Shown here: positions 42,273-51,405 of the stretch, piece by piece
How positions within the stretch are numbered: the stretch's first letter is position 1
Layout of the letters: every line of letters begins with the position of its first letter
Assembly: GCF_900102075.1 (NCBI RefSeq)
Contig: NZ_FNAV01000017.1
Coordinates: 55,497-119,496 of the forward strand
Origin: Salipiger thiooxidans
Lineage (GTDB): Bacteria; Pseudomonadota; Alphaproteobacteria; Rhodobacterales; Rhodobacteraceae
DNA length: 64,000 nt
Reading direction: 5' to 3'
The notes under the pieces: generated by a model
The model's database searches: none
Told to the model about the DNA's origin: nothing
What the model saw: only the letters and a program-made list of their open reading frames with translations
Translations under genes and position numbers: made by a program

Positions 42273-42377
42273 AGCCACTTTCTGTCTTCTTTCCTGATCC
42301 GTTCGGGCGCGCCTCATGGCGCCGCCCCCCTCGGATATAGTGCCCGAAAGAGGCGTGGCCCCCCTTCGGGCGCCGCC

Positions 42378-43115
42378 TCAGTCCCGATAGTCGGGGCACT
42401 CGGCGTCGAGGACAAGCTTCATCTCCTCGAAATGGGCGATCGAGAAGTCCTTGATGCCCTCCCAGTCGATTGCCGTCTGCTCTGCGGCCTCATCGCTCAG
42501 CGTGAGCAGCGGGCGGCCGGTCGACATGGCGGCGATGACGATCTGGGCGGAACGGTCGAAGGTGTAGATGTCGTCCCAGGCCTCGCCCACGGTCTCGGCG
42601 GTGATCATCACCCCGTGGTTGCCCATCAGCAGGCGCGACTTGTTGCCGAGCAGGCCGGCGAGACGCGCGCCCTCCTCGTCCGAGTTCGCCATGCCGCCGT
42701 ATTGCAGGTCGACCGCGAGACGGTTGAAGTACCGCGCCGAGTTCTGGTCGATGGGCGGCATCCCCGGCGGGTTGATCGAGGCAAGCGCCGTGGTCGTGAC
42801 CGGGTGCAGGTGCATCACCACGCGGGCCGCCGGGCAGAGCTTGTGCACCTGGCCGTGGATGGCCATCGCGGTGCGGTCGACGTTCACGGGATCGATGCCC
42901 TCATTGAGATCGACGAGCACGAGATCCGAGGCCCTGACCCGGCTCCAGTGCATCCACTTGGGGTTAATGAGGAAGCGCGAGCCGTCGGCGGACAGCGCGA
43001 CCGAGTAGTGGTTGGCGACGGCCTCGTGCATCCCGGCCCGCGCGGTCATGCGCAGGGCGGCGGCGAGGTCGATCCGCGCCTGGGTCTCGTCGATGACGTT
43101 GGTCATGGCATCCAT
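42378..43115 (-). CDS. Class II aldolase/adducin family protein
   Basis: A 245-aa zinc-dependent family member: metal ligands His102, His104 (MHLHP) and His167 (GNHGV) are present. Members cleave or epimerise hydroxyacids and sugar phosphates, or decarboxylate. In this operon it may split the product of the oxygenase. Seven bases separate it from the permease stop. Confidence 0.88.
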   Translation of the reverse strand: MDAMTNVIDETQARIDLAAALRMTARAGMHEAVANHYSVALSADGSRFLINPKWMHWSRVRASDLVLVDLNEGIDPVNVDRTAMAIHGQVHKLCPAARVVMHLHPVTTTALASINPPGMPPIDQNSARYFNRLAVDLQYGGMANSDEEGARLAGLLGNKSRLLMGNHGVMITAETVGEAWDDIYTFDRSAQIVIAAMSTGRPLLTLSDEAAEQTAIDWEGIKDFSIAHFEEMKLVLDAECPDYRD

Positions 43116-43122
43116 GTGTCTC

Positions 43123-44883
43123 TCATCCTTTTTTGGCGCCGCGCTTGATCTGCGCCAGTTCCATCGCGGCGAAGAAGACCAGCACGATCAGCAGCACGAT
43201 CACCGAGGCGGCAGCGATCACGGGCGTCGCTTGCAGGTTGATGCTGTCCCACATCTGGCGGGGCAGCGTTGTCTTGAGACCTCCGCCCACGAAGAGCGCG
43301 ACGGTCAGCTCCTCGAAGCTCTGCAGGAAGCCGGTGATGAAGCCGGCCACGAGGCCCCCCTTCATCAGCGGCAGCGCAACCTTGCGCCATGTCTGCAGCT
43401 TCGACGCGCCGAGCGTGAGGCTCACGTCGTTAAGCCGCCAGTCGTAGCCCTTGAAGGTGGTCAGCAGGATCACGAAGACAATCGGTACGGCGATGACGCA
43501 ATGGCCGATGATGATGCCGAGGTTGGTCGCCACCAGCCCGATCTGGGCGAAGAGGTAGAACAGCGACACCGCAAGCGCGATGGGCGGGATCACCATGGGC
43601 GCGAGGAAGAGCAGGAAGATGGCGGTCGACGCCTTGCTCTTGCCCTTGACCAGCGCCAGCGCCGCAAGCCCGCCCACGACCAGCGTCAGCGCCGCCGTGG
43701 CGAGGCCGATGCCCACCGAGCGGATGATGGCCGAGGTCCAGAGCGGCGAGGCGAAGAGCTCGTGGAACCAGCGCATGCTCAGTGTCTGCGGCGGGAAGAA
43801 CAGGTTGGGGCTGTCCTCGAAGGCCATCGGGATGAAAGCCACCACCGGCACCAGCAGCACGAAGACCGTGACCGCTGCGAAGGTGCTGAGCAGGATCCGG
43901 CCCGTGCGCTCGGACATGTGGCCGCCGATGGCGCGCGAGATCCGCCCCAGCCCTTCGCTCAGCCAGATGCCGAAGCGGCGGATCGGGTGGTCGTGACGGC
44001 GCGGTGCGGCACCGCTGCCCCCGGCAACCGAGGAGATCCCGAACACCTGGTCGAAGACGAAGACCGCGACCAGAGCCGAGATCAGCAGCACCACCGCGAG
44101 CGCGGCGCCCTGCTGCCAGTTCTGCAGCTGGTTGATCTGCATGATGATGAGCTGGCCCAGCATGGTCTGCTTCGGCCCGCCCACCAGCGAGGGCGTGATG
44201 AAGAAGCCGAGCGAGGCCACGAAGGTCAGCAGGCCCGCCGCCGAGATGCCGCGCATCGAAAGCGGCAGCATCACCGTCCAGAACCCCTGCCCCGAGGTGG
44301 CGCCGAGCGTGGCGCTCGCCTGCATCAGCCGTGCGTCCACCTGCTGCAGCGCGGGCAGCATTGTGATCACCGCCAAGGGCAGCATGGTGTGGGCCATGGC
44401 GAAGACCACGGTGGTGTTGCTGTAGAGCAGCGCGTCGGGGGCGATGCCGATCTTCTCGGCGAGCCCGGCGATGAAGCCGGTGCGGCCAAGAAGCACCATC
44501 CACGAGAAGTTCTTGATCAGCGCCGAGGTCCAGAACGGCAGCAGGATGCAGAAGGCCGCGAGCCGCTGCCGGCGCCCCTCGATCCGCGCCAGCCACAGCG
44601 CCAGCGGGTAGCCCAGCAGGATGCACCAGAGCGTGACCTGCAGGCTGACCGAGAACGTCATGCCCAGCACCCGGGCGTAAAGCCCCGGCGACATGGCCTT
44701 TTCCATGAAACGCCAGGTCAGCTCACCCGCCGGTTCATGCACCGAGAGATTGAAGATCTGGCCCATCGGCAGGACCATGAAGACGATCAGGAAGAGGACG
44801 CCCGGTGCGGCAAGCCACACCGGGTTGATGCCACGCCGGACCGGCGCCGCGGAGAGGTCTGCAGAAGCGCTGAGCTCAGCCAT
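43123..44883 (-). CDS. ABC transporter permease, fused PotB-PotC type
   Basis: A 586-aa protein with two complete permease modules. The first (about 20-285) carries an EAA-like loop near ASATLGATSGQGFWTVMLPLS; the second (about 330-580) carries one at SLTLGASKLQTWRKVALPLMKGG. Each half has six or so membrane segments and they are joined by a roughly 45-residue linker. In most polyamine/opine-type importers these are two genes. It overlaps the LLM gene by 8 bases. Partner subunits are the substrate-binding protein and the divergent ATPase. Confidence 0.9.
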   Translation of the reverse strand: MAELSASADLSAAPVRRGINPVWLAAPGVLFLIVFMVLPMGQIFNLSVHEPAGELTWRFMEKAMSPGLYARVLGMTFSVSLQVTLWCILLGYPLALWLARIEGRRQRLAAFCILLPFWTSALIKNFSWMVLLGRTGFIAGLAEKIGIAPDALLYSNTTVVFAMAHTMLPLAVITMLPALQQVDARLMQASATLGATSGQGFWTVMLPLSMRGISAAGLLTFVASLGFFITPSLVGGPKQTMLGQLIIMQINQLQNWQQGAALAVVLLISALVAVFVFDQVFGISSVAGGSGAAPRRHDHPIRRFGIWLSEGLGRISRAIGGHMSERTGRILLSTFAAVTVFVLLVPVVAFIPMAFEDSPNLFFPPQTLSMRWFHELFASPLWTSAIIRSVGIGLATAALTLVVGGLAALALVKGKSKASTAIFLLFLAPMVIPPIALAVSLFYLFAQIGLVATNLGIIIGHCVIAVPIVFVILLTTFKGYDWRLNDVSLTLGASKLQTWRKVALPLMKGGLVAGFITGFLQSFEELTVALFVGGGLKTTLPRQMWDSINLQATPVIAAASVIVLLIVLVFFAAMELAQIKRGAKKG

Positions 44884-46249
44884 TCGCCACCGCTTTCTCG
44901 TCAGCCGCCGCCTTGGCCCTGGCGGCCGTGTAGCGGTTCTCGGGCCGCGGCAGGCCGAGGTGCTCGCGCAGGGTCGAGCCGGTGTAATCCTCGCGGAAGA
45001 TACCGCGGGCCTGCAGCACCGGGACGACCTTCTCGACGAAGTCCGACAGGGTCGAGGGGATCACCGGGAAGGTGATCATGAAGCCGTCGCAGGCCTCGCG
45101 CTCGAGCCATTCCTGCATCATGTCGGCGATCTCTTCGGGCGAGCCGAAGATGGTGACCTTGGAGCGGGTGTACTGCTGACAGATCTGGCGCAGGGTCAGC
45201 CCCTTGCGGATCATGCCGGCGATTTCCTCGAAATAGGCGCGGTGGTGGTTCGACTCGGCGGGGATGCGGTCCACCGGCACCGGCTCGTCGAGCGGCAGGT
45301 CCGAGAGGTCGGTCTCGATGTCCTGCTTGATGCGCAGAAGGCCGACGTCGGGGTGGATCAGCGACTGCCAGTGATCGAAGCGCGCCTTGGCCTCCTCGGC
45401 GTTGTCGCCGACGACGATGGTGGCACCCGCCAGCACCTTGAGGTGGTCGGGGTTGCGGCCGAACTTGGGCATCCGGCCCTTGAGGTCCTTGTAGAAGGCG
45501 ACGGCCTCCTCGATGTCGGTCGCGACGCCGAAGACGGCCTCGGCGGTCTCGGCGGCGAATTCCTTGCCGGTCTCCGAGGCTCCGGCCTCGACGATCACCG
45601 GGTAGCCCTGCGGCGGTCGGGCGATGTTGAGGGCGCCGTTGACCTTGAAGAATTCGCCCTCGTGGTCGAGCACGTGCATCTTGGCGGGGTCGAAGTTCAG
45701 CCCGGACTCCTTGTCGTAGACGAAGGCGTCATCTTCCCACGTATCCCAGAGCGCGGTGACGACCTGATAGAACTCGCGCGCCTTGGCGTAGCGCTTGTTG
45801 TGCGGCGGCAGGCGGTCGGCGCCGAAATTGCGGGCGGCGAAATCGTTGGCCGAGGTCACGATGTTCCAGCCGGCGCGGCCGTTCGAGATGTGGTCGAGCG
45901 ATGCGTAGAGCCGCGCGAGGTTGTAGGGTTCGTAGAAGGTGGTCGAGGCGGTGGCGGCAAGACCGATCTTCGAGGTGGCATCAGCGAGCGCGGTCAGCAG
46001 GGTGATCGGCTCGAGCTGGTTCATGTACATGGGCGAGCGCGCCCAGGTCTCGATATCAGTGGTGCGGCAGGCCGGCGTGTCGGCGATGAAGTAGAAGTCG
46101 AATTTGCCCTTCTCGCAGATCTGCGCGATGTTCTTGAAATAGGCGATGTCGTTCGGAGCACCCGGCTCTGCCTCTTCCGTCAGCCACGCGGCCGCATGCA
46201 GGCCGTAGGCTTCGATCAGGGTTCCGATGGCAAGCTGTTTCTTGGTCAT
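44876..46249 (-). CDS. LLM-class FMNH2-dependent monooxygenase (NtaA/SnaA/DszA type)
   Basis: A 457-aa luciferase-like TIM-barrel oxygenase. The nitrilotriacetate/dibenzothiophene-sulfone monooxygenase subfamily is indicated by LEPITLLTALADATSKIGLAATASTTFYEPYNLARLYASLDHIS and GRAGWNIVTS. Uses O2 and FMNH2 from the flavin reductase encoded in the operon. The substrate is not predictable: relatives attack amines, sulfones, thioethers and N-heterocycles. Confidence 0.9.
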   Translation of the reverse strand: MTKKQLAIGTLIEAYGLHAAAWLTEEAEPGAPNDIAYFKNIAQICEKGKFDFYFIADTPACRTTDIETWARSPMYMNQLEPITLLTALADATSKIGLAATASTTFYEPYNLARLYASLDHISNGRAGWNIVTSANDFAARNFGADRLPPHNKRYAKAREFYQVVTALWDTWEDDAFVYDKESGLNFDPAKMHVLDHEGEFFKVNGALNIARPPQGYPVIVEAGASETGKEFAAETAEAVFGVATDIEEAVAFYKDLKGRMPKFGRNPDHLKVLAGATIVVGDNAEEAKARFDHWQSLIHPDVGLLRIKQDIETDLSDLPLDEPVPVDRIPAESNHHRAYFEEIAGMIRKGLTLRQICQQYTRSKVTIFGSPEEIADMMQEWLEREACDGFMITFPVIPSTLSDFVEKVVPVLQARGIFREDYTGSTLREHLGLPRPENRYTAARAKAAADEKAVANG

Positions 46250-46345
46250 GGGTCTTTTCTCTCAGGGCAAGTGTCGGGAGCGGGCGTCGTACCGGTGGGG
46301 GGGGGGCACGGCGGACGTGATACCGCCGCACCCGACCGTCATGGG

Positions 46346-47413
46346 TCACCCCATCAGCAGCCATTCGTTGAAGCGCTCGGCGAGCGGGTCGTAGTTGGCG
46401 CCCCAGTAGTCGCTGTCCATCAGGTAGAGCCCCTTGACGTTCTCCGGCGCCGTCGGCAGCACCGCTGCGCGCTCGGCCGGGATGAAGTCGTAGGCCTTCT
46501 TTGCCGACGGGCCGTTGGCGACGTTCTGCGAGTAGATCGCCTGCTGCTCGGGGCGGGCGCAGAAGCGCACGAATTCCTGCGCGGCTTCCATGCGCGGGGT
46601 GCCCTTGTGGATCGACCAGCCGTCGACCGAGTAGAGCCCGTCCCACACCATCTCGACCGGTGCGCCGGCTTCCAGAGCGGCATAGGCGCGGGCCGACCAG
46701 GTGTCGGTCATGTCGACTTCACCGGACTGCAGGATCTGGGTGTTCTGGGCGCCGGCCGTCCACCAGACCGCGACATGTTCGCGGATCTCGTCGAGCTTGG
46801 CGAAGGCGCGGTCCACATCCAGCGGGTAGAGGTCCGCCGGTGCCACGCCATCGGCGAGCAGCGCCATCTCGAGCGTGCCCCACGGCGACCGGTAGAGACC
46901 GCGACGGCCCGGGAAGTTCTCGACGTCCCAGTAGTCGGCCCAGTTCTGCGGCTTGGCGCCCGGCAGCTGCGCGGTGTTCAGCGCCATGTTGATCGAGAAC
47001 ACCGAGAAGCCAAGCCAGTTCGGCATGACGGTGCCCGGCACGTAGTCGTCGAGGTTGACGTCAAGCTCGAGCGGCGTGGTGTAGTCGGGGCCCGCCATCA
47101 GCTGCTTGACGTGGTCCGGCGTGGTCATCGAGATGTCCCAGATGTAGCTCTCGGTATCCACGAGCAGCTTGATCTGGGTGACGGGGTTCGGTTCCTGCGC
47201 GACCGAGACGACCTTGATGCCGGTCTCGGCCTCGAACGGGTCATAGAAGGCCTTGCGCAGCGCGGGCGCGATGGCACCGCCCACGTCGGAAACGGTGATC
47301 TGCGAGGTCTGGGCGCGCGCGGCCGAGGACAGCAGCGCAGGCGCGGCAAGCGCTGCGGCAGTGGCGACGCCGCCTTTCAGGACGGCGCGGCGGGTGGGCT
47401 TGCTGAGACTCAT
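46346..47413 (-). CDS. ABC substrate-binding protein (PotD-like), Tat exported
   Basis: A 355-aa periplasmic binding protein with a twin-arginine signal (SLSKPTRRAVLKGG followed by a hydrophobic stretch and ARA cleavage near 33). The fold is of extracellular solute-binding family 1 (PotD/iron/opine type). First gene of the catabolic operon; the start at 47413 begins the Tat signal. Tat export suggests it folds before export. Confidence 0.9.
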   Translation of the reverse strand: MSLSKPTRRAVLKGGVATAAALAAPALLSSAARAQTSQITVSDVGGAIAPALRKAFYDPFEAETGIKVVSVAQEPNPVTQIKLLVDTESYIWDISMTTPDHVKQLMAGPDYTTPLELDVNLDDYVPGTVMPNWLGFSVFSINMALNTAQLPGAKPQNWADYWDVENFPGRRGLYRSPWGTLEMALLADGVAPADLYPLDVDRAFAKLDEIREHVAVWWTAGAQNTQILQSGEVDMTDTWSARAYAALEAGAPVEMVWDGLYSVDGWSIHKGTPRMEAAQEFVRFCARPEQQAIYSQNVANGPSAKKAYDFIPAERAAVLPTAPENVKGLYLMDSDYWGANYDPLAERFNEWLLMG

Positions 47414-47933
47414 CGTGGGGTCACTCCATGCTGGTTGGTCAGAGGTCGGGTCCGGTGGTTCCGGTCTTGAGGGCGCACTCTTGCGGCACGTTCCCGGGGG
47501 TCTTTCTCGGGCCGCGCGCGCCCATGTTCCGGAGGATCCCCTGGCGGCACGCCAGCACCGATCGCGGGCGCAGATGCGTCCGCGGGCTGACCCCGGGCCG
47601 CAACAGGAAAGCGGCCCGGTCTGGCTGGGGGATGAAACTGCCCCATGGCGGCACGAACGCCGGTCATGGCGGCAGGGAATGTGAAAGCGCGTTACCCTTG
47701 CCTCGATGACAACCATTGCCGCGCCGCGGCGTAAAGTATCAAAATCAGCAGCATTGATTAGGATAAACCTATGCGGACCCGAGAGCCGGATTAGGCGGGG
47801 ACTAAGCTGCAATTCCTATTTATCTATTTTACCGAAGCGTTCTTTGCGCCTTAGATCGACCGGAAGAAGCGAACAGCACCAGCCGGGTCCCCCTCCGCAA
47901 GATCGGGACCCTTTCGCGTGAGGAAACCAGGAG
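47414..47933. promoter_or_regulatory. Divergent promoter region with candidate LysR operator
   Basis: A 520-base gap between the binding protein and the ATPase gene, with no convincing gene. At 47738-47758 lies ATCAA-N11-TTGAT and directly after it TAGG-N5-CCTA (47759-47771), inside the most AT-rich part. Both are dyads of the size LysR-type regulators bind. This is the natural control point for the two transporter transcripts. Confidence 0.45.
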
Positions 47934-49043
47934 ATGCCGCATATGCAGCCGCAGAAAGACTTTCATTCGGACATCGCGGTCACCGGGTCCCCTGCCTCCG
48001 CGCCCGAGCGTGCGGTGAAGCTGTCGGCTCGCGGCCTGTCGCGCTACTACGGCGAGACGGTGGCGCTCGACCGGGTCGATCTCGACGTGCACGAAGGCGA
48101 GTTCCTCACCCTTCTCGGCCCGTCGGGCTCGGGCAAGACGACGCTGCTGCAGACCATCTGCGGGCTCAACAAGCCGTCGCGCGGCCAGCTTTTCATCGAC
48201 GGCAAGGACCACACCTGGACCCAGCCCGAGAAGCGCGGCATCGGCGTGGTCTTTCAGAACTACGCGCTGTTTCCACACCTGACCGTCTCCGAGAACATTG
48301 CCTACCCGCTCAAGGTGCGGGGCATGGCACCCAGGGAGATCACCCAGCGCACCGGCCGCGCGCTCGAGACCGTGGGTCTCGGCCATGCGGGCAACCGCTT
48401 CCCCAACGAGCTGTCAGGCGGCCAGCAGCAGCGTGTCGCGCTGGCCCGCTGCCTCGTCTACGATCCCTCGATCATCCTGATGGACGAGCCGCTCTCGGCG
48501 CTCGACCGCAAGCTGCGCGAACAGATGCAGATGGAGATCAAGCGCATCCACCGCGAGACCGACACCACGATCATCTTCGTCACCCACGACCAGGAAGAGG
48601 CGCTGGCCCTGTCCGAGCGCATCTGCCTGATGCGGGACGGCCGGATCGTGCAGCTCGGCACCCCTCGCGAGATGTACGAATCGCCGAAGTCCGCCTTCGT
48701 CGCGGATTTCATCGGCATCTCGAACATCTTCGAGGGCGAGGTCTCGGACGCGGGTCTGAGCTGTTCCGACGGCACCCTGCCCCTGCCCGATGCCCATGAA
48801 TCGGGCAGCAAGGGCTATCTCGTGCTGCGCCCCGAGACCATGGAGCTGACGACGGACGGCCCGATCGGCGGCACCGTGACCGACACCATCTACGCCGGTG
48901 CCGAGACCCGGCTGCTGGTCACCACGGGCAGCGGCAAGGAAGTGATCCTGCGTCACCGCGCCGGCCCTGCCCCGCGCATCGGCGCGCCGGTCCGGCTTGG
49001 CTGGGACCGCAACGCCGCGCAGTTCCTCACCCGCGCGGTCTGA
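47934..49043 (+). CDS. ABC transporter ATP-binding protein (PotA-like)
   Basis: A 369-aa import ATPase: Walker A GPSGSGKTT at 62-70, signature LSGGQQQR near 160-167, Walker B IILMDEP, H-loop THDQEEALALS, and a C-terminal TOBE domain. Matches the fused permease and binding protein that are transcribed the other way. ATG at 47934 or 47943 are both plausible, each with a purine-rich site. Confidence 0.93.
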   Translation: MPHMQPQKDFHSDIAVTGSPASAPERAVKLSARGLSRYYGETVALDRVDLDVHEGEFLTLLGPSGSGKTTLLQTICGLNKPSRGQLFIDGKDHTWTQPEKRGIGVVFQNYALFPHLTVSENIAYPLKVRGMAPREITQRTGRALETVGLGHAGNRFPNELSGGQQQRVALARCLVYDPSIILMDEPLSALDRKLREQMQMEIKRIHRETDTTIIFVTHDQEEALALSERICLMRDGRIVQLGTPREMYESPKSAFVADFIGISNIFEGEVSDAGLSCSDGTLPLPDAHESGSKGYLVLRPETMELTTDGPIGGTVTDTIYAGAETRLLVTTGSGKEVILRHRAGPAPRIGAPVRLGWDRNAAQFLTRAV

Positions 49044-49061
49044 TCCCTCAAGACAAGCAAA

Positions 49062-49093
49062 AACCGCGGTCCCGCATCGACGGGACTGCGGTT
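49062..49093. terminator. Bidirectional terminator
   Basis: A 13-position stem with one mismatch, AACCGCGGTCCCG against CGGGACTGCGGTT, with loop CATCGA. A-run on the left and TTCATCTGTTT on the right, between the convergent ATPase and CBS genes. Confidence 0.8.
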
Positions 49094-49109
49094 CATCTGT
49101 TTCAGAGAT

Positions 49110-49631
49110 TCAGCCGACGATCAGCTGCTTGAGCTTCAGCGCCTCGTATTCAAGCGCGGTGAGCCGGTAGTTCACCACGTCCCCGATCGAGATCATCCCG
49201 GCAATCTCGCCGTCTTCCAGCACCGGCAGGTGGCGGAAGCGCCCGTCGGTCATCCGGCGCAGCACCCGCACCAGCGTCTCGTCGAGCGTGCAGGTCTGCG
49301 GATCGGCGGTCATCAGCTCGGCGACAGTTTGCGGCAGGGTCCGGCCGGGCGTATCCGCCAGCCGCCGCACGATGTCACGCTCGGAGAGAATACCGACGAG
49401 GTGCCCGGCGGCGTCGGTCACGAGGATCGCCCCGATGCGCTTGTCGCGGAGCACCTCGACCGCGTGGCCGATGGTCTCGTCCGGGCCGATGGTGTGGACG
49501 TCACGGCCTTTCTTCTCCATCACATGCCCCACCGTCGCCTCGGCGGCGGACAGGTTCGTCTCGATGGACTGGCTGTGCGTCTTCTCGTGGTCGTCGTCGC
49601 CGCGGGTGTGCGGCTGGTAAGAAGCTGGCAT
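49110..49631 (-). CDS. CBS-domain protein
   Basis: A 173-aa protein with two CBS domains (about 35-95 and 105-165), which bind adenine nucleotides. The start at 49631 is set by GGGAGGG 8 bases upstream. Stand-alone CBS pairs of this kind are common in alphaproteobacteria; target unknown. Confidence 0.88.
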   Translation of the reverse strand: MPASYQPHTRGDDDHEKTHSQSIETNLSAAEATVGHVMEKKGRDVHTIGPDETIGHAVEVLRDKRIGAILVTDAAGHLVGILSERDIVRRLADTPGRTLPQTVAELMTADPQTCTLDETLVRVLRRMTDGRFRHLPVLEDGEIAGMISIGDVVNYRLTALEYEALKLKQLIVG

Positions 49632-49726
49632 CACGTGACCCTCCCTTGTCTCTCCCCTAGGGTAATGCAATCAGCGCATCTGTAAACGCGCTTTGTAGAT
49701 TGCGCCCTGCCGAGAGGAATTCGCCC

Positions 49727-49906
49727 GTGCCCGAGCTTGCGCTCACGCCCGTCACCGCCACCCTTCTGTTCGTGGTCGCCTGCCTCGCGGGATACCGCTA
49801 CCGCAGCGTCTGGAAGGCCGAGGGCCCGCGCTGGCAGCTCTGGGTGTTCGGGCTGGTGGCGGCGGTGGCGCTGCTGGTGCTGGGCTTCCTGCCGATGCGG
49901 GGCTGA
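49727..49906 (+). CDS. Small two-helix membrane protein
   Basis: A 59-aa protein from GTG 49727 with two hydrophobic segments (about 7-24 and 39-55). GAGAGGA lies about 8 bases upstream. Not recognised; no domain name can be given. Confidence 0.5.
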   Translation: MPELALTPVTATLLFVVACLAGYRYRSVWKAEGPRWQLWVFGLVAAVALLVLGFLPMRG

Positions 49907-50053
49907 AGGGCCGGGCCTGCGCTGAAGATCCCTCGCGGCGCCACTGCCCCAGAGCCACCGCTCAAAACGCCACCACTCAAGAAGCCTCTGCGCAAAAGAA
50001 AGAGGCGGGGCAGTTCCCTGCCCCGCCCCGAAATCCGGCCGGATGGAAGGCGA

Positions 50054-50293
50054 TCAGCTCGCCTCGCGCTCCATGTCCTCGATCATCTTGCGTGCACGCG
50101 GGCACTTGAGCCGCTCGCGCAGGGGGCTGTTCGGGTCGATCTCCTGCTTGCAGACCAGGCAATGGTCCGCGTCGGCGATGGCGTTCAGCCCGCCACAGCT
50201 GCCCTTGATCGTGCGCCCGCTGAACATGACGCCGAGCGCCATGCCCAGCATCACGATCATCAGAAGTCCGAAGGCAAGCAGAAAGGTCGACAA
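50054..50293 (-). CDS. nqrM: NQR maturation protein NqrM
   Basis: A 79-aa membrane-anchored protein. One hydrophobic segment (about 4-24) is followed by Cys33 (GSCGGL), Cys45, Cys48 (CLVC) and Cys64. This pattern is that of NqrM, needed in Vibrio to deliver iron to the NqrD/NqrE cluster. Lies 23 bases after apbE in the same direction, divergent from nqrABCDEF. Confidence 0.92.
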   Translation of the reverse strand: MSTFLLAFGLLMIVMLGMALGVMFSGRTIKGSCGGLNAIADADHCLVCKQEIDPNSPLRERLKCPRARKMIEDMEREAS

Positions 50294-50316
50294 AGCAGGC
50301 TCCCGTCAGAAGTGGA

Positions 50317-51345
50317 TCAGGCCTGCAGCGCCTTGAAACGCTCGCTGGCCTCGGTGACGTGGCCAATCTGCCCCGCCTCGCCGGAACGATCAACGAAGAG
50401 GACCGCCATCTCACGATCATTTGCGATCTCGAGGCCGCGCTTGGTGCCCACCGCCAGCAGGGCCGTGGCCCAGGCGTCGGCCATCATCGCGTTCTCGGTC
50501 AGCACGGTCACCGAGGCGGTGTGGTGCGTCACCGGACGGCCGGTCGTGGCGTCGATGATGTGCGAGTAGCGCTTGCCGTCTCGCTCGAAGAAGTTGCGGT
50601 AGTCGCCCGAGGTCGCCATGCCGAGACCCGACACGCCCACGACCTGCATCACGCCGCGGTCGAAGGCCTCGGGGCTCTCGATGCCGATCTGCCAGGGTTG
50701 GCCGTCGGGGTTGCGGCCGGCGGTGTAGAGGTCGCCGCCGATTTCGACCATGTAGTCGGTGAGGCCGAAGTCCGCGAGGGTGCGCGCGACCTGGTCGACG
50801 CCGAAGCCCTTGCCGATGGCCGACAGGTAAACCTCGGCCTCCGGGCGGGTCTTCTGCAGGCTGCGGTCAGAGACGCGCAGCGTCTGGGACTGGCCACAGC
50901 AGGCCAGCGCGTCGGCGATCTGTGCATCGCTCGGCAGGTCCGAGCCGGTGCGGGCGCCGAAGCCCCAGAGGTCGATCAGCGGGCCGACGGTGACGTCGAA
51001 GCGGCCGTCGCTCTCGGTGTTCACTTCCTGCGCGGCGAGCATCACCTCGGCCAGCTCGGGCGAGACGGCGAAGGGCTCTGCCCCGGTGGAGGCGTTGAAA
51101 CGCGAGATCTCGGACGTGGCGTCCCAGTTCGACATCTGGGTGTTCACCCGGATCAGGCTGGCATCGACGGCGCGGGCGAGCTCGGCCTTGTCGACCGAAC
51201 GCGAGTGATCCACGGCAACGATCGAGTAGCTGGTGCCCATGGTGAGCCCCGAAAGCTCGAGCACATCCCAGCCCTTCTTGCACGCGGCCAGCGCGATTGG
51301 CATTACGAGGAGGCTACGGCGAGAGAGGAGGATGGGGTTTGGCAC
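50317..51345 (-). CDS. apbE: FAD:protein FMN transferase ApbE
   Basis: Attaches FMN covalently to threonine in NqrB and NqrC. A 342-aa lipoprotein: signal peptide with lipobox LAAC at Cys22; the MGTSYSIV, GRFDVTVGPLIDLWGFG and VEIGGDLYTAGRN regions are typical of the family. Starts with GTG (51343-51345). Its ribosome site is enclosed in a long stem (see the 51352-51405 entry). Forms an operon with nqrM. Confidence 0.95.
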   Translation of the reverse strand: MPNPILLSRRSLLVMPIALAACKKGWDVLELSGLTMGTSYSIVAVDHSRSVDKAELARAVDASLIRVNTQMSNWDATSEISRFNASTGAEPFAVSPELAEVMLAAQEVNTESDGRFDVTVGPLIDLWGFGARTGSDLPSDAQIADALACCGQSQTLRVSDRSLQKTRPEAEVYLSAIGKGFGVDQVARTLADFGLTDYMVEIGGDLYTAGRNPDGQPWQIGIESPEAFDRGVMQVVGVSGLGMATSGDYRNFFERDGKRYSHIIDATTGRPVTHHTASVTVLTENAMMADAWATALLAVGTKRGLEIANDREMAVLFVDRSGEAGQIGHVTEASERFKALQA

Positions 51346-51351
51346 TTTTAT

Positions 51352-51405
51352 CTCCGCAGAAGTGGTGCTTCGTGGTCAACGATGAGATGATGGGCTTCTG
51401 CGGGA
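51352..51405 (-). promoter_or_regulatory. Stem-loop enclosing the apbE ribosome-binding site
   Basis: On the apbE transcript CCGCAGAAG (51395-51403) pairs perfectly with CTTCTGCGG (51354-51362) across about 32 bases; CTC/AG outside can extend it. The Shine-Dalgarno GGAG is at the 3' edge of the stem, 7 bases before the GTG. If folded, the site is blocked. It does not match the FMN riboswitch consensus. Confidence 0.5.
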
